Under the pieces are notes generated by a model that did no database searches, was not told the DNA's origin, and was given only the letters and a program-made list of their open reading frames with translations. Position numbers and translations under genes: made by a program. Below, one piece after another: positions 28,216-36,103 of a DNA stretch of 64,000 nt. The stretch's first letter is position 1; each line of letters opens with the position of its first letter. The DNA comes from Prado023 sp963736425. Its GTDB lineage: Bacteria > Actinomycetota > Actinomycetes > S36-B12 > CAIYMF01. Location of the stretch: assembly GCA_963736425.1 (NCBI GenBank), contig CAVTOX010000003.1, forward strand, positions 1-64,000, given 5' to 3'.

Positions 28216-28878
28216 ATGACCGACCAGACTGGCGCGTCCGCGCGCACGGCGTTCACCCGCAAGCCTGATCGCGGGTCGCACGACCTGGCCGAGGCGCGCG
28301 CGGTCCTGGCCGAGGCGCTCATCGGCCATGTCGGCACGGTGGACGCCAGCGGTGACCCCGTCGTGCTGCCTGTGGCCATGGCCCTCGATCCCGACGCGGA
28401 TCGAGTGCTGTTCCACGGATCGACCGGGGCGGGGATGTTCCGTCGCCTGGCCGCCGGGGCACCGGCGTGCCTGACGGTCACGCATCTGGACGGGCTCGTC
28501 ATCGCACGCAGCGCCTTCGAGTCGAGCATGAACTACCGATCCGTCGTCGTGCTCGGCAGGTGCGAGGTCCTCGACGGTGATGACAAGCAGGCGGCACTTC
28601 GGGTGATCACCGACCACCTCACGCCAGGGCGATGGGACGCCGCGCGCCCCCTGCGCTCCAGCGAGGTCGCGGCCACCCTCGTCCTGGCGCTGCCCCTGGT
28701 GGAGTTCTCCGTGAAGTCCCGTGACGGTGGGCCCAACGATGACGACGACGCGCAGTGGCCGATCTGGGCTGGGCATGTGCCGGTGCGCATGGTGGTCGGG
28801 GCGCCCATCGCGGCTCCGGGATCGGATGCCCATCCCGAGCCGCAGATCCCTGGCTGCATGCGGGGGACGGCCCCGTGA
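28216..28878 (+). CDS. Pyridoxamine 5'-phosphate oxidase-like FMN-binding protein
   Basis: A 220-residue split-barrel flavoprotein. GHVGTVDASGDPVVLPVAMALD and VLFHGSTGAGMFRRLAAG form the expected FMN-binding strands, and SMNYRSVVVLGRCEVLD follows. Family members include PNPOx, heme-degrading and nitroimidazole reductase-like proteins, so the substrate cannot be fixed. It lies three bases after the aminotransferase stop and its own stop overlaps the GTG of the next oxidoreductase (GTGA at 28875-28878). A role supporting the PLP enzyme or redox partner of the flavoprotein is possible but speculative. Confidence 0.8.
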   Translation: MTDQTGASARTAFTRKPDRGSHDLAEARAVLAEALIGHVGTVDASGDPVVLPVAMALDPDADRVLFHGSTGAGMFRRLAAGAPACLTVTHLDGLVIARSAFESSMNYRSVVVLGRCEVLDGDDKQAALRVITDHLTPGRWDAARPLRSSEVAATLVLALPLVEFSVKSRDGGPNDDDDAQWPIWAGHVPVRMVVGAPIAAPGSDAHPEPQIPGCMRGTAP

Positions 28879-30251
28879 CGGACCTGCGCGCGGTCTCGTT
28901 GTGGTGGGACAGCCTCGGCGAGGCCCCGGCCCCACGGGCGCGTCTGGACGGCGACCTCGACGTCGACGTGGCGATCGTCGGGGCCGGGTACACCGGGCTC
29001 TGGACCGCCTACTACCTGGCGAAGGCCGCACCCGGGACCCGCATCGCGATCGTCGAGGCGAACGTGCCCGGGTTCGGCGCCAGCGGGCGCAACGGCGGCT
29101 GGTGCTCAGCACTGTTCCCCGCATCCCTGGACAAGATCGCCCGCACGAGTTCGCGGCACGCGGCGATCGCGATGCAGCATGCGATGCACGACACCGTCGA
29201 CGAGGTCGGACGGGTCGCCGTCGATGAGGGGTTGGACATCGACTGGGCCAAGGGCGGGACCGTGGGCCTGGCCCGGACCTCGGTGCAGCTCGACCGGGCG
29301 CGCGAGGACGTCGCGCACTGGCGCTCCTGGGGCTTCGGGGCCGCGGACTACCGCCTGCTCGATGCCGACGACGCGAGCCAGCGAGTGGGCGCGACCTCGG
29401 TGCTGGGCGCGAGCTACACCCCGCACTGCGCCGCGATCCACCCGGCCAAGCTGGCCCGCGGGCTGGCCGGGCTCGTCGAGGCTGCTGGGGTGCGCATCTA
29501 CGAGGGCACACCCGCCACGAGCATCGAGGCAGGTGTCGTACGAACCCCGTTCGGGGACGTCCGCGCACCCCACGTCGTGCGCGCCACGGAGGCGTTCACG
29601 GCGAGCCTTCCGGGCCACCGACGCACCGTCCTGCCCGTCTACTCGCTCATGCTGGCCACCGAGCCGCTGCCCCCCGATGTCTGGGACCGCATCGGCCTGG
29701 CTGAGCGGGAGACGTTCAACGACGGTCGGCACCTGATCATCTACGGGCAGCGCACCGCCGACGACCGCCTCGCGTTCGGCGGCCGGGGCGCGCCCTACCG
29801 ATTCGCCTCCCGGATCGACCCGGCGACCGAGCGCGACGGTCGCGTTCACGAGGGCCTGTGGCAGACACTGACCGAGATCTTCCCGGCGGTCGCACCGTTC
29901 CAGGTGACGCATCGCTGGGGCGGCCCTTTGGGCATCTCCCGCGACTGGTACGCCTCATGCGGACTCGATCGCCGCACGGGGCTGGCGTGGGCCGGTGGCT
30001 ATGTGGGCGACGGGGTCGGCACTGCCAACCTCGCCGGGCGCACGCTGGCCGACCTCATCACCGGCACGGACTCCGAGCTGACCGAACTCCCCTGGGTCAA
30101 CCACCATTCCAGGCGCTGGGAGCCCGAGCCGCTTCGTTGGCTCGGCGCCAATGGCGGACTCGCGGTGATGACCTCGGCGGACGCTTCCGAGGTGCGGTCC
30201 GGCCGGCCCGCCCGCCGCGCTGCGGTGTTCGAGCGGTTCCTCGGCCACTAG
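28875..30251 (+). CDS. FAD-dependent oxidoreductase, PuuB-like paralogue
   Basis: A 458-residue DAO-family flavoprotein. The FAD site is VAIVGAGYTGLWTAYYLAK, then GFGASGRNGGWCSALFP. Near the C-terminus THRWGGPLGISRDW and GYVGDGVGTANLAGR make further FAD contacts. The GTG start at 28875 overlaps the previous stop, so the gene is coupled to the PNPOx-like gene. The frame extends upstream but that part is a shadow of the neighbour. It probably oxidises a polyamine or N-substituted amine, releasing an aldehyde for the ALDHs in the region. Relative to the paralogue at 12700, it shares the GRNGG block. Confidence 0.82.
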   Translation: MTDLRAVSLWWDSLGEAPAPRARLDGDLDVDVAIVGAGYTGLWTAYYLAKAAPGTRIAIVEANVPGFGASGRNGGWCSALFPASLDKIARTSSRHAAIAMQHAMHDTVDEVGRVAVDEGLDIDWAKGGTVGLARTSVQLDRAREDVAHWRSWGFGAADYRLLDADDASQRVGATSVLGASYTPHCAAIHPAKLARGLAGLVEAAGVRIYEGTPATSIEAGVVRTPFGDVRAPHVVRATEAFTASLPGHRRTVLPVYSLMLATEPLPPDVWDRIGLAERETFNDGRHLIIYGQRTADDRLAFGGRGAPYRFASRIDPATERDGRVHEGLWQTLTEIFPAVAPFQVTHRWGGPLGISRDWYASCGLDRRTGLAWAGGYVGDGVGTANLAGRTLADLITGTDSELTELPWVNHHSRRWEPEPLRWLGANGGLAVMTSADASEVRSGRPARRAAVFERFLGH

Positions 30252-30306
30252 AGAATCCCACCAGCCTCGGTCCCCCGCATTGAGTCCGGTCCGCGGCAGG
30301 ACCACG

Positions 30307-33300
30307 ATGGCTCCCGTGGACAACACCTCTGCTGAGCTTCTCGCCCCCCGTGCCGACGCCGATGCCGTGGTCGACCGTGCCGTCGCCCGCGCCGCGCGCT
30401 GGATGTCCGCCGCCGAGGGCCAGCGCACCCTCCGGGAGAAGGCGAATCGGCGGCGCCTGACCAGGTTGCTCGGGGACCCGGCGGGGTTGCCGGTCACCAT
30501 GGCCCTCACCGACGAGGTGATGCGGATCTCCGATCCCGGCCGAGCCGCGGCCACCTTGCGCTCCGCAGCCGCCGGATCGAACCGGCGGGCCCTCGGCCTG
30601 CGCGACCATGTGGGCCTGCGCGCTGTCAGTCGGCTGTCGACCGTGGCCCCGGAACCGTCTATGAGGCTCGTGCACTGGCAGATCCGAGACGCCTCCACCG
30701 GGATCATCCTGCCCGCGGAGCAGGCACGGCTGCGCAAGCATCTGGAGAAGCGCGCTGCCGAGGGCGCCCGGCTGAACATCAACGTCCTGGGCGAAGCCGT
30801 CCTCGGCGAGGATGAGGCCACCCACCGCCTCGACCGCGTCATCGAGATGCTCACCCGCCCCGAGGTCACCTACATCTCGGTGAAGATCTCTGCGATCGCC
30901 GCGCAGCTGAGCACCTACGACCACGAGGGCTCCGTGCAGCGGGTGGCCGAGCGACTGCGCCGGCTCTACCGGGCTGCCCGGGCCACCTCGCCGCGCACCT
31001 TCGTCAACCTCGACATGGAGGAGTACCGCGACCTCGCGCTGACGGTCGACGTGTTCACGGCGGTCCTGGCCGAGGAGGAGTTCCGCGATGTCGAGGCAGG
31101 CATCGTGCTGCAGGCCTACCTGCCGGAGAGCCATGCCGTGTTCGCGCAGCTGCTGTCGTGGGCCCGCACCCGCCGGGAGAGCGGCGGCGCGCCGATCAAG
31201 GTGCGGATCGTCAAGGGCGCCAACCTCGCGATGGAATCGGCCGAGGCCCAGATCCACGGCTGGCCGCCTGCCCCGTATGGCTCCAAGGCTGACGTCGACG
31301 CCTCGTGGAAGCGCCTGGTTGACACCGCCGTCCGTCCGGAGAACGCCGACGCGGTGCGGATCGGGATCGCCAGCCACAACCTGTTCGACCTCGCGTGGTC
31401 GCTCGAGGTGGCTGCTGAGCGGGGCACCAGCGAGCAGATCGACATCGAGATGCTGGAGGGGATGGCCAACGCTGAGGCCCTGGCCATCATCGGGGACGTC
31501 GGATCAGTGCTGCTCTACGCACCAGTCACCTCCCGGGACGACTTCGCCTCGGCGGTGGCCTACCTCGTCCGGCGCCTCGACGAGAACACCGCCCCGGAGA
31601 ACTTCCTGCGGGCGTCGTTCAGCCTCACCGTCGGCTCGCCCACCTTCGCCGAGCAGGAGCTCCGATTCCGGGAGGCTGTGAGCGCGCGGCACACCATCTC
31701 GACGGAGTCCCGCCGGCATGCCCCGCACCCGCCGGTCCCGACCGAGCCGGAGACGCAGGGATTGTTCGACAACGAGACCGAGATCGACGTGACCCGCCCC
31801 GAGGAGCGCGAGAAGATCGCTGCGGCGCTGAACCGGCACTCCCCCGGTTGGGACCGCCCTGTGCCTGTGGTGGTCGCGGGCGTCGAGCGGGTCGATGGGG
31901 TCGTCGAGGGATGCAACCCCAGCGACGAGGGGGCGCCCTGGTACACCTACACCGTCGCGACCACAGAGCTCGTCGACGAGGCTGTCGCCACGGCGCGCCG
32001 GGCAGTGGAGGGCTGGGACGCTCGGGGGCCCCGGGAGCGCGCCCGGATCCTGTGGGAGGCCGCGCGGGTGATGGGCGAGGAGCACCACGACACCCTGGCC
32101 GTGATGTCGCTGGATGCCGGCAAGACCATCGACCAGGGCATCCCCGAGGTGACGGAGGCGATCGACTTCGCGCGCTACTACGCCCGCTCGGCCATCCGGA
32201 CACTGGAGGGGGCAGCGCCCAGCACGCCGGTCGGCGTCGTGGTCGTGGTCCCCCCGTGGAACTTCCCGTACGCCATCCCGGCCGGTGGGGTCCTGGCCTC
32301 CCTGGCCGCCGGCAACGCGGTCATCCTCAAGCCTGCTCCCGAGACCGTGGCCACCGCCTGGGTGCTCGTCGCGCAGCTGTGGCGCGCCGGGGTCCCCCGC
32401 GAGGTCCTGCAGTTCGTGCCCACCCGCGACGACGAGGTCGGTCAGCACCTGGTGACCCATCCGGATGTCGGTGCGGTGATCCTCACCGGCTCGTTCGCCA
32501 CCGCCCGGATGTTCACCGCGTGGCGCCCCGACCTCCGGCTGATGGCCGAGACGTCGGGCAAGAACGCGCTGCTGATCTCCGCGACCGCCGACATCGATGC
32601 CGCGGTCAAGGACCTCGTCGCCTCAGCGTTCGGGCACGCAGGGCAGAAGTGCTCGGCGGCCAGCCTCGCGATCGTCGAGGCGTCGATCCACGACAACCCC
32701 GCCTTCCTGCGCCAGCTGCGCGATGCCGTCACCACCGAGGTCGTCGGCGCCGGGCCCGACCCGGCTACGGTCATCGGCCCGATCATCCGCCCTGCCGAGG
32801 GTCCGTTGCTCCGCGCGCTGACGACCCTGGAGCCCGGAGAGTCCTGGCTTGTGGCGCCTCGGCAGCTCGATGAGACCGGCCACATGTGGAGCCCCGGGGT
32901 CAAGATAGGCGTCCAGCCCGGCTCCTGGACGCACCTGACCGAGTGGTTCGGTCCGGTGCTGGGGGTCATGCGCGCACCAGACCTCGACACGGCCATCGCC
33001 TGGCAGAACGCGGTTGCCTACGGCCTCACCGCGGGCATCCACGCGCTGGATGTCGGTGAGTGCGAGACGTGGATCGAGCGAATCCAGGCCGGCAACATCT
33101 ACGTGAATCGCGGGACGACCGGCGCGGTGGTCAACCGGCAGCCGTTCGGCGGGTGGAAGAAGTCGGCGGTCGGCCCGACGGCCAAGGCCGGGGGCGAGAA
33201 CTACGTCGCGTGCCTGCGCGACTGGGCCCCCGGTGATGCAGCGCTGACCAGTGGCGACGTCCAGGACTGGTGGGTCAGCACCGGCAGCGCCGCCCGTGAC

Positions 33301-33738
33301 CTGACCGGCCTCACCGTCGAGCGCAACCTCATCCGCTACCGCCCGATGGGCACGCCGATCCTCGTGCGCGTGGACGTCGACACCCGGTCCGTGGACCTGG
33401 AGTCGGTGCGCCGGATCGCGGCCCGCACCGGGACCCAGATCGTGCTGAGCAGCGCCACATCCCGAGGGGCCGACACGGCCGTCGAATCCGTCGAGGACGC
33501 CGTGCAGCGCGTCACCCGGGGCGAGGTCAGCAGGGTGCGCTGGCTGTCGGCCGAGGATCCCGGTGAGCTCGCCGTCGTCGGCCTCGACGCCGGGGTCAGC
33601 GTCGACCGCCGGCCGATCGCATCCCGCGTGGCCATCGAGGGCCCACGCTGGATGCACGAGCAGAGCGTCTGCGTGACCGCGCACCGCTACGGAAATGTGG
33701 GCGCCGGCCCGCAACCACGGGTCCCGGGCGCGCGGTGA
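30307..33738 (+). CDS. putA: Bifunctional proline dehydrogenase / L-glutamate gamma-semialdehyde dehydrogenase
   Basis: A 1,143-residue fused enzyme taking proline to glutamate. The FAD-linked PRODH barrel (about residues 80-440) has ARLNINVLGEAVLGEDEA, VKISAIAAQLS, KVRIVKGANLAME and IGIASHNLFD. The NAD-linked dehydrogenase (about 480-960) has PPWNFPYAIPAGGV, ILTGSFATARMF, ETSGKNALLIS, GHAGQKCSAASLA (catalytic cysteine) and TEWFGPVLGVMR. A C-terminal tail of about 160 residues follows. No N-terminal DNA-binding domain is seen, so it is not an autorepressor. The ATG at 30307 has AGGA upstream. It follows the oxidoreductase by 55 bases. Glutamate semialdehyde links it to ornithine and putrescine metabolism. 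Confidence 0.93.
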   Translation: MAPVDNTSAELLAPRADADAVVDRAVARAARWMSAAEGQRTLREKANRRRLTRLLGDPAGLPVTMALTDEVMRISDPGRAAATLRSAAAGSNRRALGLRDHVGLRAVSRLSTVAPEPSMRLVHWQIRDASTGIILPAEQARLRKHLEKRAAEGARLNINVLGEAVLGEDEATHRLDRVIEMLTRPEVTYISVKISAIAAQLSTYDHEGSVQRVAERLRRLYRAARATSPRTFVNLDMEEYRDLALTVDVFTAVLAEEEFRDVEAGIVLQAYLPESHAVFAQLLSWARTRRESGGAPIKVRIVKGANLAMESAEAQIHGWPPAPYGSKADVDASWKRLVDTAVRPENADAVRIGIASHNLFDLAWSLEVAAERGTSEQIDIEMLEGMANAEALAIIGDVGSVLLYAPVTSRDDFASAVAYLVRRLDENTAPENFLRASFSLTVGSPTFAEQELRFREAVSARHTISTESRRHAPHPPVPTEPETQGLFDNETEIDVTRPEEREKIAAALNRHSPGWDRPVPVVVAGVERVDGVVEGCNPSDEGAPWYTYTVATTELVDEAVATARRAVEGWDARGPRERARILWEAARVMGEEHHDTLAVMSLDAGKTIDQGIPEVTEAIDFARYYARSAIRTLEGAAPSTPVGVVVVVPPWNFPYAIPAGGVLASLAAGNAVILKPAPETVATAWVLVAQLWRAGVPREVLQFVPTRDDEVGQHLVTHPDVGAVILTGSFATARMFTAWRPDLRLMAETSGKNALLISATADIDAAVKDLVASAFGHAGQKCSAASLAIVEASIHDNPAFLRQLRDAVTTEVVGAGPDPATVIGPIIRPAEGPLLRALTTLEPGESWLVAPRQLDETGHMWSPGVKIGVQPGSWTHLTEWFGPVLGVMRAPDLDTAIAWQNAVAYGLTAGIHALDVGECETWIERIQAGNIYVNRGTTGAVVNRQPFGGWKKSAVGPTAKAGGENYVACLRDWAPGDAALTSGDVQDWWVSTGSAARDLTGLTVERNLIRYRPMGTPILVRVDVDTRSVDLESVRRIAARTGTQIVLSSATSRGADTAVESVEDAVQRVTRGEVSRVRWLSAEDPGELAVVGLDAGVSVDRRPIASRVAIEGPRWMHEQSVCVTAHRYGNVGAGPQPRVPGAR

Positions 33739-33880
33739 CCCCTACGTCGGTGATCCTGTGCCTGATCCGGACGCATGTGGCCGGATCTCGCCACACGTTG
33801 TCCGATCTGGGCCAGACTCGAGTGGCTCACCGGTTCGATCCATCAGTTTGCCGAAGCCCGCTCCCGGGTAGGTAGGCACG

Positions 33881-35200
33881 ATGCAGGCCTTCCGCGCGAT
33901 CTTCCGGCACCCGGGGACGGTCGGGATGACCGCTGCGGGCTTCGTCGGGCGCTTCCCGATGGCCATGCTCGGACTGGCGATGACCCTGCTCGTGGCCACG
34001 GAGACCGGGTCCTATGGGAAGGCCGGTGCGGTTGCCGCGTCCATCACTCTGGCGGGTGCCATCGGGGGCCCCGTCGGGGCGCGCCTTGCCGACCGGTTCG
34101 GGCAGCACCGCGTCATCCCCCCGCTGATCGGGGTGCACATCCTCGCCGTGGCGAGCCTCACGATCGCCGTCATGGCCGGCACACCGATGCCTTCGTGGCT
34201 GGGCCTGGGCATCATCGCCGGGCTGTCCGGCCCGAACCTGGGCGCCATGGTGCGCACCCGCTGGGCGGGAATCACCGACGGGCCCGACGAGCTGACCTCG
34301 GCCTTCGCGCTGGAGTCGACGCTCGACGAGGTCGCGTTCGTGCTCGGGCCCCCGTTGGCCACCGCGCTGGCTGTGGCCATTGCGCCGTGGTCGGCCATCG
34401 TCACGGGACTGCTGCTCGCAGCCTCGGGAGCACTGGCCCTGGCCGCACAGCGGTCCACCGAACCCGAACCCACGCCACGAACCGGATTGCACGGCCCCGC
34501 TGTCTGGCGCTCGGGCACCCTGCAGGTCCTGACGCTGCTCATGGTCCTGATGGGCGCGATCTTCGGTGCCCTGGAGGTGTCGACGGTCGCGTTCGCCCAG
34601 GAGGCCGACGCCGTCTGGGCCACCGGCTGGCTCCTGGGCGTCTTCGCCCTTGCCAGCGGGCTGACCGGGCTCTACCTCGGCGCCCGCCCCGGTGGGTGGC
34701 GGCTGTCCGGCCAGATCCTGGTCGGGACCGCGACCCTGGCGCTCGCGACAGCCGTGATCCCGTTCATCAATGGGCTCGGCTGGTATGCCGCCGGCATGTT
34801 CGCCGCTGGGCTCGGGGTGTCCGCGGTGATGATCGGCGCGATGCAGATCATCGAGCGGGCGCTGCCGCGCACCCGGCTCACCGAGGCGCTGGCCCTGGCC
34901 ATCTCCGGGGTCCTGATCGGCTCGGCGGGCGCGGTGGCACTGGCCGGCGCCCTGATCGACGCCGGCGGCTCCTCCTGGGGCCTGGCCGTGGGGTCGGTCG
35001 CCGCCCTGGCCGGCCTGGGCGTGGCTGCCCTGGCCCGCCCCGCGCTGGCCCGCGCGGAGGCCCTCGTCCCGGCTGACGCCGCGCTCGCCTCCTCCGATGC
35101 CCCTGCCCCGGACCGTCCGCTGGGCGTGGCCGACCGACTCACGACCGTGCCAACGGCGCTCCCGGAGCAGTCGGGCGGCGGAACAACCCCTCCTGCGTGA
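33881..35200 (+). CDS. Major facilitator superfamily transporter
   Basis: A 439-residue membrane protein with about 12 hydrophobic helices. The loop between helices 2 and 3 reads GARLADRFGQHRV, the classical MFS signature. The second half repeats the pattern (LGARPGGWRL). A TAGGTAGG-type ribosome site precedes the ATG at 33881. The last 35 or so residues are hydrophilic and overlap, on the opposite strand, the end of the thioesterase gene by 62 bases. Substrate unknown; efflux or uptake of an amine or amino acid is possible but not shown. Confidence 0.85.
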   Translation: MQAFRAIFRHPGTVGMTAAGFVGRFPMAMLGLAMTLLVATETGSYGKAGAVAASITLAGAIGGPVGARLADRFGQHRVIPPLIGVHILAVASLTIAVMAGTPMPSWLGLGIIAGLSGPNLGAMVRTRWAGITDGPDELTSAFALESTLDEVAFVLGPPLATALAVAIAPWSAIVTGLLLAASGALALAAQRSTEPEPTPRTGLHGPAVWRSGTLQVLTLLMVLMGAIFGALEVSTVAFAQEADAVWATGWLLGVFALASGLTGLYLGARPGGWRLSGQILVGTATLALATAVIPFINGLGWYAAGMFAAGLGVSAVMIGAMQIIERALPRTRLTEALALAISGVLIGSAGAVALAGALIDAGGSSWGLAVGSVAALAGLGVAALARPALARAEALVPADAALASSDAPAPDRPLGVADRLTTVPTALPEQSGGGTTPPA

Positions 35201-36078
35201 TGGAGATCATCAGGTCGCCGTGGCGGTCGAACATCCGGCCCCGCGCGAACCCCAGGCCGCGCTCCGCAGCCGGGGACGCGGTCACGTAGAGCGCCCACTC
35301 ATCGGCGCGGTAGGGCCGGTGGAACCACATCGCGTGGTCGAGGCTGGCGACGTCGAGGTCCCCGGAGCCGACGTAGTACCCGTGCCGACGCTGGACGGCG
35401 TCGAGCAGGGTCGCATCCGAGAAGTAGACCGCGACGCACACGTGCAGAAGCGGGTCCTCGGGCATCGGCCCATCGGAGCGGAACCAGACCACGTCCTCAC
35501 CCGGGTAGTCCTCGCCACCTTCCGCCCGCGTGGGGTGGTCCGGGAACGCATCACCCCACCACGCGACCAGTTGCTTACCGAGCCCGCGAACCGGTCGGAT
35601 GTCCACCGGTGGGGTGATCTCCACGAGGATCGGGCGGCAGCTGGTCGACGTGTGGCTCCATGAGATCGGCCAGGGAGGGCAGACCCTCGGGGCCGGGCAC
35701 CTCGCGCGCGCGTGTCGTGTGCGAGATGGATGTCACCTCGGGCAGGTGGAACGACGCCGACATCGCGAACGTCACCTTGCCGTGCTGGTGGGCCAGCACC
35801 CTGCGCACGCTGAAGCCGCGACCGTCGCGCATCCGCTCGACATGGAACTCGACCGGTTGGCTGGGATCCCCGGGGCGCAGGAAGTACGCGTGCAGGGAGT
35901 GCACATGACGCTCGGGATCAACCGTGCGCCCGGCCGCGACCAGCGCCTGGGCCGCCACCTGGCCGCCGAAGATCCGGGTGTAGCTGACGTCGTGGCTGAT
36001 CCCGACGAACAGGTCGCCGGGACGGCGCTCGAGGTCCAGGAGCTCGAGCAGGGAGTCGATCGGGTAGCGGGGCACCAC
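35139..36078 (-). CDS. tesB: Acyl-CoA thioesterase II, interrupted by one frameshift
   Basis: The two frames together encode a 312-residue double-hotdog thioesterase that hydrolyses acyl-CoA. The N-terminal hotdog shows GDLFVGISHDVSYTRIFGGQVAAQAL and VHSLHAYFLRPGD. The C-terminal hotdog shows LASLDHAMWFHR with the catalytic-type aspartate and ISITQEGLFR with the glutamine. One extra base near 35631 breaks the frame; deleting it reads LPPILVEITPPVDIRPV. The start is one of two adjacent GTG codons at 36073-36078 with a weak ribosome site. It overlaps the convergent MFS gene by 62 bases and lies 25 bases after the amylase-family gene. Confidence 0.8.
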
Positions 36079-36103
36079 GCAGATCGTGTCAGGGATGGGC
36101 CCG

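Noticed and set aside
33776..33795. Short hairpin after putA (TGTGGC/GCCACA)
   Set aside because: Only six base pairs with no T-tract; too weak to call a terminator.
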